This document shows, in pieces, positions 1-7,970 of a DNA stretch of 64,000 nucleotides. Where the stretch lies: positions 372,001 to 436,000 of the forward strand of contig JAEUTO010000011.1 in assembly GCA_016787785.1 (NCBI GenBank), given 5' to 3'. Source of the DNA: Bacteroidia bacterium (lineage in GTDB: Bacteria; Bacteroidota; Bacteroidia; B-17B0; Aurantibacillaceae). A program made the position numbers and the translations under genes. How positions within the stretch are numbered: position 1 is the first letter of the stretch; every line of letters starts with the position of its first letter. The notes beneath the pieces were generated by a model. It did no database searches, was not told the DNA's origin, and saw only the letters and a program-made list of their open reading frames with translations.

Positions 1-313
1 CCACTTCGTCTAAAGCAATTACATCATTATACTCGTAACTTACTTCGGGTCCACCCAATAAAATTTTTGTGTTGGGGTTAAAGGACTTTATTTTTTTTAT
101 TACCTCTAACGTTTGTGTAATGTTCCATATATAACAACTAAAAGCTACTATATCAAACTCAGCACATTCTTTGGCAACTTCGTCTTTAGGTTCTTTAATG
201 GTAAACTCTTTCCATTCTAGTCCTTCATACGCATGGTTTAACTCATACAATAATCTTATTGCAAGATTTGTATGAATGTATTTGGCGTTAAGCGTGGTAA
301 GTAATATGCGCAT
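1..313 (-). CDS. B12-binding radical SAM protein, N-terminal part (cut by window edge)
   Basis: The reverse strand reads an open frame from ATG at 313 to the window edge (104 codons), beginning MRILLTTLNAKYIHTNLAIR and containing LGGPEVSYEY. This is the N-terminal Rossmann-like cobalamin-binding domain that precedes the radical SAM core in the DUF4080-type family; the phrases TLNAKYIHTNLA and GGPEVSYE are typical of it. The CxxxCxxC iron-sulfur motif would lie outside the window, so the radical SAM assignment is inferred from the N-terminal domain. These enzymes usually modify small molecules or macromolecules, and the substrate cannot be inferred here. The gene is transcribed away from the window, downstream of the phosphatase genes on the same strand. 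Confidence 0.7.
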   Translation of the reverse strand, partial: MRILLTTLNAKYIHTNLAIRLLYELNHAYEGLEWKEFTIKEPKDEVAKECAEFDIVAFSCYIWNITQTLEVIKKIKSFNPNTKILLGGPEVSYEYNDVIALDEV

Positions 314-332
314 TAAGCGCAAAGGTAAGCAA

Positions 333-428
333 TTATATTTTTACACCTATGATGCAAACATTCCTTCGGCAGGCTCAGGATAAACTGACTCGTTTGCGTT
401 TATATTTTTACACCTATGATGCAAACAT
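333..428. repeat. 29-bp direct repeat flanking a REP-like motif
   Basis: The same 29 bases occur at 333-361 and 400-428, separated by 38 bases. The right copy is the last codons and stop of the adjacent phosphatase gene, so the 3' end of that gene has been duplicated. The spacer contains CCTTCGGCAGGCTCAGGATA (364-383), which resembles the short CTTCGRCAGGCTCAGGA-type interspersed motif I recall from many bacterial genomes. The arrangement looks like insertion of a small repeat with duplication of its target, or slippage. Confidence 0.6.
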
Positions 429-1110
429 CGTCAACCTGCTCTAATTGACCTCTCCAGTTCTCAAAAGCATCTTGTAGTTTTTGCTTTTGTTTGTCCATAG
501 GATCATCAACGTTAGCAAGTAAAAATTCACCTAGTTGTTTGTATTTGAATTTTTTTCCTTTTGCACCACCAAACTGATCGGCAAAACCGTCTGTAAAGGT
601 GTAAACGATATCTCCTTTTTGAAGATCGATCTTTTGTAAAGTAAACGGTTTCGTTTCGTCGTGGTATTTGCCTACCGGCATTTTGTCTGGCTTGTATTCA
701 ATAATTTTTTTGTCGCGCACTAACCAAAGCGGGTTGTTTGCTGCCGAAAACTCAAGAACCATATTTTTAAAATCGTATGCACAAAGTACACAGTCCATAC
801 CATCTTTGCTCTCTTCTTCACTACCCTCCGGGTTTAGCGAGGCAATAATGCCTTTACGCATATTATCTAATATCTCGTTTGGATGGATAAGGTTTTTTTC
901 AATAATGGACTCGTTGAGGCGGGAAATGCCCACCATGCTCATTAAAGCACCCGGAACACCGTGCCCGGTACAATCTGCTGTACACAGATAAAAAATCTCG
1001 TTTTGGCTTCCTGCGGGTTTATGCGATTGTGCATAGTAAAAATCTCCGCTAACAATATCCTTTGGTTTATACAGGATAAAAAAGTTTTTTGTTTCAGTTG
1101 CTGTTTCCAT
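400..1110 (-). CDS. SpoIIE-type PP2C Ser/Thr phosphatase domain (3' part of a split sensor-phosphatase gene)
   Basis: The 236-residue product is a bare SpoIIE/PP2C phosphatase domain. It keeps the metal-binding motifs: DIVSGDFYYA near the N-terminus, then ADCTGHGVPGA, DGMD, TFTDGFADQFGG and QVDDVC at the C-terminus. Such domains dephosphorylate Ser/Thr-phosphorylated anti-sigma-antagonist or SiaC-like proteins. In the intact paralogue at 21302-23314 the same domain follows a TPR region, a transmembrane helix and a coiled coil in one chain. Here the upstream gene ends only 9 bases before this ATG and in the same frame, so a single TAA at 1120-1122 separates the two halves. It may be a two-cistron form that makes soluble phosphatase, or a decaying gene. 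All catalytic motifs remain. Confidence 0.8.
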   Translation of the reverse strand: METATETKNFFILYKPKDIVSGDFYYAQSHKPAGSQNEIFYLCTADCTGHGVPGALMSMVGISRLNESIIEKNLIHPNEILDNMRKGIIASLNPEGSEEESKDGMDCVLCAYDFKNMVLEFSAANNPLWLVRDKKIIEYKPDKMPVGKYHDETKPFTLQKIDLQKGDIVYTFTDGFADQFGGAKGKKFKYKQLGEFLLANVDDPMDKQKQKLQDAFENWRGQLEQVDDVCIIGVKI

Positions 1111-1119
1111 GATTCTAAA

Positions 1120-2445
1120 TTAAGGTTTTTTATTTAAATGTTGCAAGTTTCTGGCAATATATTTTTCAGATGGTAATAAGGATTGCTGTATGCGTTTGGC
1201 GTATTTAATGCTATCAATTACCTCTTTTTGCTTTTGCTCCACCAACTCTTTCTGTGTTTCTATAACTTCTTTTTGTTTGCGGGTAATACGTAGTCGGTTA
1301 AAAACAAAGAGTGCAAAAAGCAATACCAACATCAGGCCGGCAAAAACGGAATAGGTGACCACTTTTTGCTTTTGCTCCTGCTCTTCGGCCACGGCTAATA
1401 ATTTTTCCTGTTCTTTTTGATCTAATGCTTTTTGTTTTTCATAGTTGTATTGCATTTCCTGCTCAAGTAAACGGCCCTGGTTTTTTTCATTTTGAATACT
1501 GTCGCGCATGCTAATATAATATTCGTGCATTGCGAGCGCATCAGCTGTTTTACCTTGTTTCTTATATACCAGATAAAGGTATTGGCTTGCTTCTCGGGCC
1601 GTTATTGCAAGGCCCCCTTTTTTTGAAATATCCAATGCGTTTTTTAGTATTGCAACTCCTTTTTCTGATTGATTTGATTTTACATATGCCGACCCCATAA
1701 TAGCCATTGCGCCGGCCATTGAGTTAAAATCATTCATTTCATTATAAAGTTCTATTGCTTTACTTTCATATTCAATCGTTTTTTCCAGTTCACCAATATC
1801 AGAGTAGTTTACACCTAGTGCGTGAATGGCGTTTGCATAGGTTTCTTTGTTTTTAATTTCTTCAGCGATTTTTAGGCAGCGCGTTTGCATTTCTATTGCC
1901 TTTTTATTTTGCCCAAGGCTCTGGTACACCGATCCTAAATTTCCGAGCGCTAAAGCTATGCCACTTTTTTTGTTAAGCTTTTCGCTAAGGGCAAGGCTGC
2001 GTGAATAATACTCTATAGCTTTTCCGTTTTGCCCCTGCTCATAATAAATTACGCCAATATTGTTAAGTGCGCTCGAAACATTTTTAAAGTCGTTGTGCTC
2101 CTCGGCCATTTTTAAACTACGTGTAAAATACTCAATGCTTCTTGCATGATCGGCTCTTATTGAGCAGGACGAACCCATTACCTGCAAAGCAAAAGCGGCG
2201 TAAGAATAGAGTTTCTTTTTTATAGCAAATTCATACAGCTCGTTAGCAAGTATAAACGCTGTGTCGGGTTTTGAATAAAGGTATCCTTTTGCGCAAATGC
2301 GCTGCATGGCCTGTAGCCTTATGGTGTCGGGCCTGGATTGGTCGTTCCAAACCTTAAAAAGGCTATCCGTTTTTAGTTGCGGAAGCGCAAAAAAAGGCGC
2401 CGCTAAAAACATTAACAATAAAAATTTTATATAATAGTTGCGCAT
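1120..2445 (-). CDS. TPR-repeat membrane sensor with coiled coil (5' part of a split SpoIIE sensor gene)
   Basis: The 441-residue product starts with a signal peptide (about residues 1-22), followed by about six tetratricopeptide repeats (about 60-310; for example ALNNIGVIYYEQGQNGKAIEYY). A coiled coil, one transmembrane helix near 365-385 (VFAGLMLVLLFALFVFNRL) and a second coiled coil end in DSIKYAKRIQQSLLPSEKYI. That last motif is the usual linker directly before a SpoIIE phosphatase domain in Bacteroidota. Translation stops at TAA 1120-1122, and reading on in the same frame gives the phosphatase at 400-1110. A joined product would be about 680 residues, close to the 670-residue paralogue. 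The predicted role is a periplasmic or outer-face TPR sensor that controls a cytoplasmic phosphatase. Confidence 0.75.
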   Translation of the reverse strand: MRNYYIKFLLLMFLAAPFFALPQLKTDSLFKVWNDQSRPDTIRLQAMQRICAKGYLYSKPDTAFILANELYEFAIKKKLYSYAAFALQVMGSSCSIRADHARSIEYFTRSLKMAEEHNDFKNVSSALNNIGVIYYEQGQNGKAIEYYSRSLALSEKLNKKSGIALALGNLGSVYQSLGQNKKAIEMQTRCLKIAEEIKNKETYANAIHALGVNYSDIGELEKTIEYESKAIELYNEMNDFNSMAGAMAIMGSAYVKSNQSEKGVAILKNALDISKKGGLAITAREASQYLYLVYKKQGKTADALAMHEYYISMRDSIQNEKNQGRLLEQEMQYNYEKQKALDQKEQEKLLAVAEEQEQKQKVVTYSVFAGLMLVLLFALFVFNRLRITRKQKEVIETQKELVEQKQKEVIDSIKYAKRIQQSLLPSEKYIARNLQHLNKKP

Positions 2446-2500
2446 GGGGCAGCCCTTTGCTGTAGGCCAAATATAAACGAAATTACTTGCAACAACAATT

Positions 2501-2541
2501 GATTTGTAGTGATAAACGCCTCACCCACAATACTACAAATC
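2501..2541. promoter_or_regulatory. Inverted repeat upstream of dinB (candidate operator)
   Basis: GATTTGTAGT (2501-2510) and its exact complement ACTACAAATC (2532-2541) are separated by 21 bases, 40 bases before the GTG of dinB. A TACTTTG (2557-2563), one base short of the TAnnTTTG -7 element, follows. The position suits a repressor site for a damage-inducible polymerase cassette, but no repressor gene is in view and I know of no matching published box. Confidence 0.35.
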
Positions 2542-2580
2542 ATAGCAATCAACAGCTACTTTGTATAGTAATTTTACGTT

Positions 2581-3789
2581 GTGAATAATAGGCAAAGGCA
2601 AATAGCACATCTAGATCTGGATAGTTTTTTTGTATCTGTAGAGCGCCTGCGAAACAGCGCTTATATTGGCAAGCCTCTTATTATTGGTGGCGGGAGTAAC
2701 CGCGGTGTTATTTCGTCCTGCAGTTATGAAGCACGCAAGTATGGTCTGCGATCGGCCATGCCAATTAAACAGGCAAAAATGCTCTGTCCTGAGGGTGTAG
2801 GAATATATATTAGCCCAGACATGGACGCCTACTCAAAATACTCAAAAGACGTAACTGAAATAATAGAAAATAAATCGCCTCTATATGAAAAATCAAGCAT
2901 CGACGAACACTACATCGACCTTACAGGAATGGACAAGTTTTTTAACTGTCTTAAATGGGTCAAAGAACTCCGACAAACCATTATTAGAGAAAGTGGACTC
3001 CCCATCTCGTTTGGTTTATCAGTTAACAAAACAGTTTCAAAAATAGCTACCGACCAAAGCAAGCCCAACGGCGAATTGTATGTGCCCCAGGAAAACGTTA
3101 TTCCTTTTTTATCGCCCCTGGCTGTTGGAAAAATTCCTATGGTGGGTCCAAAAACAGATGAACAGTTAAAACAATTAGGCATTACTACCATACAGGGCTT
3201 GCGACAAGTTCCAATAGAGTTATTGCAAAAGGTATTTGGTAAAAGCGGCATTTCGCTTTGGGAAAAAGCGCACGGCATTGACACTTCGCCGGTGGAACCT
3301 TATAGTGAAAGAAAATCCATTAGCAGTGAAATGACCTTTAATAAAGATACCATTGATATTAAGATGCTGGAGGAGGTTATTGCCGGTATGGTAGAAGAGG
3401 TTTGTTTTCAATTGCGCAAAGAAGGAAAAGTAGCCGGTTGTGTAGTTATAAAATTGCGTTATTCTAATTTTGATACACACACCATTCAGCAAAAGATCTC
3501 TTTAACGGCTTTTGATCATCAAATTGTTTCCATTGCAAAACAGCTGTTTAAAAAGCTATATGAAAAGCGCATGCTTATACGTTTAATTGGTGTAAAGCTA
3601 ACCGAGCTCTGCCAGGGTAATCAGCAAATAAATTTGTTCGATAATACAACCAGCCAAATAAGTTTATACCAAACGTTGGACAAAATCAAAAAACGTTTTG
3701 GCGACAATTCTGTTATGCATTGCCCTGGTTTATTATTGCATCAAAAAGAAAATCCGAAAAAGCCAACATCTAACAATTTAGTTCGTTAA
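2581..3789 (+). CDS. dinB: DNA polymerase IV (Y-family translesion polymerase)
   Basis: The 402-residue product is a Y-family polymerase. HLDLDSFFVSVE (about 10-21) carries the first metal Asp and the steric-gate aromatic residue, and SSIDEHYID carries catalytic Asp108-Glu109. The palm, fingers, thumb (VPMVGPKT-type helix-hairpin-helix around 180-200) and little-finger domains are all present. QQINLF near 355 looks like a beta-clamp-binding peptide. It should copy damaged templates without proofreading. The start is GTG at 2581; the residues from it match the usual beginning of the family. dnaE follows after 8 bases, so the two polymerases are probably made together as an error-prone replication cassette. 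No imuA or lexA-like gene accompanies them. Confidence 0.93.
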   Translation: MNNRQRQIAHLDLDSFFVSVERLRNSAYIGKPLIIGGGSNRGVISSCSYEARKYGLRSAMPIKQAKMLCPEGVGIYISPDMDAYSKYSKDVTEIIENKSPLYEKSSIDEHYIDLTGMDKFFNCLKWVKELRQTIIRESGLPISFGLSVNKTVSKIATDQSKPNGELYVPQENVIPFLSPLAVGKIPMVGPKTDEQLKQLGITTIQGLRQVPIELLQKVFGKSGISLWEKAHGIDTSPVEPYSERKSISSEMTFNKDTIDIKMLEEVIAGMVEEVCFQLRKEGKVAGCVVIKLRYSNFDTHTIQQKISLTAFDHQIVSIAKQLFKKLYEKRMLIRLIGVKLTELCQGNQQINLFDNTTSQISLYQTLDKIKKRFGDNSVMHCPGLLLHQKENPKKPTSNNLVR

Positions 3790-3797
3790 CCTATGCC

Positions 3798-6700
3798 ATG
3801 TGGCTTAACTGTCATACTTTCTACAGCCTTAAATACGGCACACTATCTGTTGAGCAATTGCTTCAGCTGGCAGCACAACATGGTGCTGGAACTGTTGTCG
3901 TTACAGATATAAACAATTCAACCGGCGTTTTAGAATGCCTTCATTATTGTAAGGAAAACAAGCTGGATCTTAAGGTCCTGGCGGGTATTGAGTTTCGTTG
4001 TAAAGAAGCGTTTAATTATCTATACACCGGTATTGCAAAGAACCATCATGGTTTTTCTTTCTTAAATGAGTTTTTAACCGAGCATAATTTATCGGGCAAA
4101 CCCCTTCCCGCCCGGCCGCCGCAAAGCGAGCATGTTTACTGGATCTATCGCTTAAAAAGTTTTCCTGCCAACCTAAAAGAGAAGGAGTTTGTGGGCGCCA
4201 GCTTAAATGATATTCTTCGCTTATATAAATACAAGGGTCTGGAAGAAAAATTACTCTTCTTTCACCCCGTTTCTTTTGAAAAGGCAGAACATTTTGAGGT
4301 GCATAAACATTTACGTGCCATTTCGTTTAATACACTTATCTCTAAACTCAGCCCGGAACAGCATGCTTTTAAGAACGAGTTTTTTATTGATAAGAGCGCT
4401 TTAGAAAAGCGTTTGGAGGGTTATGAATTTCTGTTACAGAACGCCGAGGCTTTAATTTCTGATTGCAGTTTTGACTTTGAATTTAAGGGAAACAAGAATA
4501 AAAAACTGTTTACTAAATCTGCAGAAGCAGATACCTGGTTATTGAAACGCCTGGCCTACTCCGGACTTGAAAAACGATACGGAACAAACGTTCCAAATGC
4601 CAAGACGCGGATCGATCATGAGCTAAAAATTATAAATGATATGGGTTTTGCCTCTTACTTTTTAATTACCTGGGATATTGTGCGCTTTAGTATGAGCCAA
4701 AATATTTACCATGTTGGAAGGGGTTCTGGTGCAAATAGTGTGGTGGCTTACTGTTTAAAAATAACAGATGTAGACCCTATTGAATTGGATCTTTATTTTG
4801 AACGCTTCTTAAATCCCGAGCGCTCTGTTCCCCCCGATTTTGATATTGATTATTGTTGGAAAGACCGCGACACGGTGTTGGATTATGTATTTAAAAAGTA
4901 TGGTAAAAAACATACAGCCCTACTTGGCACCGTTACCAATTTTAAAGATAGAAGTGTAATACGCGAGCTGGGAAAAGTATTTGGTTTACCAAAACAACAA
5001 ATAGAAGTTCTGGTAAATTTGCCGGAAGAAAAAATCAAGACAATTTTAAATAGAGAGAAGGATCGCGAGAGGAACCATAACAAAACAGAAGAAGAAAAAG
5101 AATTACAGATCTCAACGATGATCTTTAAGATCGCAGAAAGTATTCAGCGTACTCCAAATTACAGGTCCATCCATGCCGGCGGAATTCTGATTTCCGAATT
5201 ACCCCTCTCCTACTACACTGCTTTAGACCTTCCTCCAAAGGGATATCCAACCGTGCAATGGGATATGCATACTGCAGAAGAAATTGGTTTCGAGAAACTG
5301 GATATTTTATCGCAGCGTGGAATTGGACATATTAACGACGCCACAAAACTCATTCAAAAAAATCAGGGAATTGCTCTAGACATTCACGACATAAAAAGGT
5401 TTAAAGAAGATCTAAAAGTAAAAGCGCATTTAAAGAACGGAGATACGATAGGGTGTTTTTATGTAGAAAGTCCTGCAATGAGAGGTTTGCTCCGCAAGCT
5501 AAAGTGCGACACTTATATTATGCTTACCGCTGCAAGTTCAATCATCCGACCCGGAGTTGCAAGTAGCGGCATGATGAAAGAATTTATCCGTCGTTTTCAC
5601 GATCAGGAAAACATTCAATATGCACATCCAATTATGGAAGAACAGTTAAAAGAAACTTTTGGTGTGATGATCTACCAGGAAGATGTTCTAAAAATTGGCC
5701 ACCATTACGGAGGACTAAATTTAGCTGAGGCTGATATGTTGAGAAGATTAATGAGCGGTAAGAAAAGAGGAGTACAACACCTTATCACTATCAAAAAGAA
5801 ATTCTTTGAGAATTGCAAAGCCAAAGGCTATGATGAAACAGTAAGCGAAACCATTTGGTACCAGATGGAAAGCTTTGCGGGCTTTAGTTTTAGTAAAGCA
5901 CACTCGGCCAGTTATGCCGTAGAAAGCTATCAAAGTTTGTATTTAAAAGCGCATTATCCGTTGGAGTTTATAGTAGCCGTTATAAACAATTTTGGAGGCT
6001 TCTATCGCACCTGGGTATATATTTATGAGGCAAAAAAATTGGGTGGTATTGTACATTTACCTTGTGTTAACAACTCCGAAAATTTAACCACGCTTTATGG
6101 TAAGGAGATTTATCTAGGTTTTATTCATGTAAAAAGTCTGGAGAAAAACACTGTAGAAAGAATAATAAAGGAAAGACAGGAGGGGGGAATTTATAAAGAC
6201 TTTTCGGATCTGGTTTCCAGAACACAAATCAAATTAGAGCAATTATTACTATTAATAAAATCTGGCTCATGTCGCATTTTCAATAATAACAAGAAAACAT
6301 TGTATTGGAATTCGTATTATATTCTGGGCAAAGAAACAGGCAAGCCAGAAAGTACTTTAAAAATGTTCTCTGAACCAGCCAAACAATTTTTCCTCCCTAA
6401 ATTAGCCGGTTCGTTTGTAGAAGATCTATTTGATGAATTAGCTTTATTTGGTTTTCCAATTACAAACAACTTCTATAGTTTAATTAAAACCCCTTTTAGA
6501 GGTGATCTATTAACAAAGGCCCTGATAGACCATATTGGAAAAACAGTGCGCTTAATGGGCAATTTTGTTAACGAGCGAGTGGTTTATACAAAGAAAGGGG
6601 AGCGCATGGCCTTTGGTACTTTTATAGATGCTGTGGGGGATCTTTTCGATACGGTACATTTCCCGGATGTATATTCTAAATTCCGCTTCGAAGGAATTGG

Positions 6701-6869
6701 GATCTATTTAATTGAAGGGGTTGTTATAGAAGAATTTGGTTTTCCTATGCTGGAAGTAAAACGAATGGGAAAGGTAAAGATCATGAACCAGGATGATGCA
6801 GTAGGTCTATTAGCACAATCTCCTAATAAAACATTTTTGGGCCCATATGTTCCGGCTTATAATACCTAA
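3798..6869 (+). CDS. dnaE: DNA polymerase III alpha subunit, short DnaE2/ImuC-like form
   Basis: The 1023-residue product is a C-family polymerase: PHP domain (about 1-230), palm with GRGSGANSVVAYCL and the catalytic PPDFDIDY (Asp347/Asp349), a third Asp in KLDILSQRG (Asp502), fingers and helix-hairpin-helix, and a C-terminal OB fold (about 900-1000). It is shorter than replicative DnaE (about 1150 or more) and has no extended tau-binding tail. The PHP entry motif reads NCHTFYSL where an active PHP has HxH, so the first metal ligand is Asn and proofreading by this domain is unlikely. Length and coupling to dinB fit an error-prone DnaE2/ImuC-type polymerase, which is an inference. The first parS-like site begins directly after its stop codon. 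Confidence 0.88.
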   Translation: MWLNCHTFYSLKYGTLSVEQLLQLAAQHGAGTVVVTDINNSTGVLECLHYCKENKLDLKVLAGIEFRCKEAFNYLYTGIAKNHHGFSFLNEFLTEHNLSGKPLPARPPQSEHVYWIYRLKSFPANLKEKEFVGASLNDILRLYKYKGLEEKLLFFHPVSFEKAEHFEVHKHLRAISFNTLISKLSPEQHAFKNEFFIDKSALEKRLEGYEFLLQNAEALISDCSFDFEFKGNKNKKLFTKSAEADTWLLKRLAYSGLEKRYGTNVPNAKTRIDHELKIINDMGFASYFLITWDIVRFSMSQNIYHVGRGSGANSVVAYCLKITDVDPIELDLYFERFLNPERSVPPDFDIDYCWKDRDTVLDYVFKKYGKKHTALLGTVTNFKDRSVIRELGKVFGLPKQQIEVLVNLPEEKIKTILNREKDRERNHNKTEEEKELQISTMIFKIAESIQRTPNYRSIHAGGILISELPLSYYTALDLPPKGYPTVQWDMHTAEEIGFEKLDILSQRGIGHINDATKLIQKNQGIALDIHDIKRFKEDLKVKAHLKNGDTIGCFYVESPAMRGLLRKLKCDTYIMLTAASSIIRPGVASSGMMKEFIRRFHDQENIQYAHPIMEEQLKETFGVMIYQEDVLKIGHHYGGLNLAEADMLRRLMSGKKRGVQHLITIKKKFFENCKAKGYDETVSETIWYQMESFAGFSFSKAHSASYAVESYQSLYLKAHYPLEFIVAVINNFGGFYRTWVYIYEAKKLGGIVHLPCVNNSENLTTLYGKEIYLGFIHVKSLEKNTVERIIKERQEGGIYKDFSDLVSRTQIKLEQLLLLIKSGSCRIFNNNKKTLYWNSYYILGKETGKPESTLKMFSEPAKQFFLPKLAGSFVEDLFDELALFGFPITNNFYSLIKTPFRGDLLTKALIDHIGKTVRLMGNFVNERVVYTKKGERMAFGTFIDAVGDLFDTVHFPDVYSKFRFEGIGIYLIEGVVIEEFGFPMLEVKRMGKVKIMNQDDAVGLLAQSPNKTFLGPYVPAYNT

Positions 6870-6885
6870 TGTTTCACGTGGAACA
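6870..6885 (+). promoter_or_regulatory. parS-like ParB-binding site 1
   Basis: TGTTTCACGTGGAACA differs from the consensus parS TGTTTCACGTGAAACA at one position. It starts on the base after the dnaE stop codon. It is the exact reverse complement of site 2 at 6943-6958. Confidence 0.85.
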
Positions 6886-6913
6886 TCACGCCATAACTAA
6901 TTTCTTTTAAAAC

Positions 6914-6943
6914 AAAAAGCGCCCTTATGAGGTCGCTTTTTTT
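6914..6943. terminator. Bidirectional intrinsic terminator
   Basis: AAAAAGCG (6914-6921) pairs with CGCTTTTT (6934-6941), with two further inner C-G pairs and a small loop; the A- and T-runs allow it to work on both strands. It lies between the convergent dnaE and methyltransferase genes and is framed symmetrically by two inverted parS-like sites. Confidence 0.75.
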
Positions 6944-6958
6944 GTTCCACGTGAAACA
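6943..6958 (-). promoter_or_regulatory. parS-like ParB-binding site 2
   Basis: TGTTCCACGTGAAACA matches consensus parS with one substitution and is the reverse complement of site 1. The same 16-mer recurs exactly at 7639-7654. Confidence 0.85.
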
Positions 6959-7050
6959 ATAGTCCCTTAAATCAATTTTCGACAAGCTTGATGGTCAAAA
7001 GAAAAATGGAACATTGGGCCGGTGGAAACGTTATCCAGAACAACCAATAA

Positions 7051-7938
7051 TTACTTCTTTTTGAAAACATAAATAACGCTGGAGTAATTCTCTGGCGTTT
7101 TTGCTTTAAGGTTAGATTTCAATCCGTTTACAAAAGCGGCAGAGTATTTGATAGACCCGGTCATATATTTTTCGCTTAACATACTCACGTAAAAACTGTC
7201 AAACTTCATGGGCTTGGTCTCAACCAAATTAAAGTCAAAACGATTTAAAAGCTTCTCTATGGTTTCTCTGTGAAAGTGATAAAGGTGACGGGGTACATCA
7301 TAAGCCGCCCAAAACTCTCTGTAATGATCAGCATCAAAACTTGTGTGGTTTGGCACCGCAATTATTAGAACGCCTTTATGGTTTAGCTTTGCTTTAAAGA
7401 AGCTTAAAGTATCATCCAGATCTGTTACGTGTTCTAAAACGTGCCATAAAGTAATTACATCAAACATAAGATCATCTGAAGTAGTTGTATTTAAACTAAC
7501 CTTATCCGGGTAAACCTTTAAGCCCATTTCAGATGCAATTTTAGCCGCACCCGCATCTGGTTCCATTCCAAAAGACTTCCATCCGCCATCCTGACAAACC
7601 TTTAAAAACATTCCTGTGCCACAACCATAATCCAATATTGTTCCACGTGAAACATGTTTAGAAACGAGCTGAATCTTCTTCTTTAGCGTATAATTTCTAA
7701 CCGCATGATATAGCTGCGAGATAAGTCCCTTTTTGGTATTAGAGTGGGAGATGTAATCTTCAGATTTGTAGTAGTTGCCTAAAACCGCATTTGCTGGTCT
7801 GGGGTTTGTAAATTTAAACTTACAGCTTTGGCAAACCACAATAGTAAAATCTTCCTTACTGACTGTATAGTCTTTACAGGTTAAAACGGGTGTAAAGGAA
7901 GTTGCGTTACAAACAGGACAATTATTAAGCGTAGTCAT
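7051..7938 (-). CDS. Class I SAM-dependent methyltransferase with N-terminal zinc ribbon
   Basis: The 295-residue product opens with a zinc-ribbon-like segment (CPVCNATSF ... CQSCKFKFTNPRP, Cys pairs near residues 8/11 and 36/39). A Rossmann methyltransferase (Methyltransf_23 type) follows, with motif I ILDYGCGTGMFL and the later ITLWHVLEHVTDLD. Proteins of this architecture often act on lipid-linked or cell-surface sugars, but the substrate here is unknown. It has its own parS-like 16-mer inside the reading frame (7639-7654), which encodes HVSRGT just before motif I. It lies 32 bases downstream of mnmG on the same strand and is probably co-transcribed with it. Confidence 0.8.
   Translation of the reverse strand: MTTLNNCPVCNATSFTPVLTCKDYTVSKEDFTIVVCQSCKFKFTNPRPANAVLGNYYKSEDYISHSNTKKGLISQLYHAVRNYTLKKKIQLVSKHVSRGTILDYGCGTGMFLKVCQDGGWKSFGMEPDAGAAKIASEMGLKVYPDKVSLNTTTSDDLMFDVITLWHVLEHVTDLDDTLSFFKAKLNHKGVLIIAVPNHTSFDADHYREFWAAYDVPRHLYHFHRETIEKLLNRFDFNLVETKPMKFDSFYVSMLSEKYMTGSIKYSAAFVNGLKSNLKAKTPENYSSVIYVFKKK
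7639..7654 (-). promoter_or_regulatory. parS-like ParB-binding site 3, inside a coding region
   Basis: TGTTCCACGTGAAACA, identical to site 2, lies inside the methyltransferase gene. Keeping a 16-base near-palindrome within codons argues against chance. Confidence 0.85.
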
Positions 7939-7948
7939 ATATTAAAAA

Positions 7949-7964
7949 CGTTTCATGTGAAACA
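7949..7964 (-). promoter_or_regulatory. parS-like ParB-binding site 4 (weaker match)
   Basis: CGTTTCATGTGAAACA differs from consensus parS at two positions (first base and centre). It sits in the 32-base gap between mnmG and the methyltransferase gene. The palindromic core GTTTCAtGTGAAAC is otherwise kept. Confidence 0.65.
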
Positions 7965-7970
7965 TTAAGT

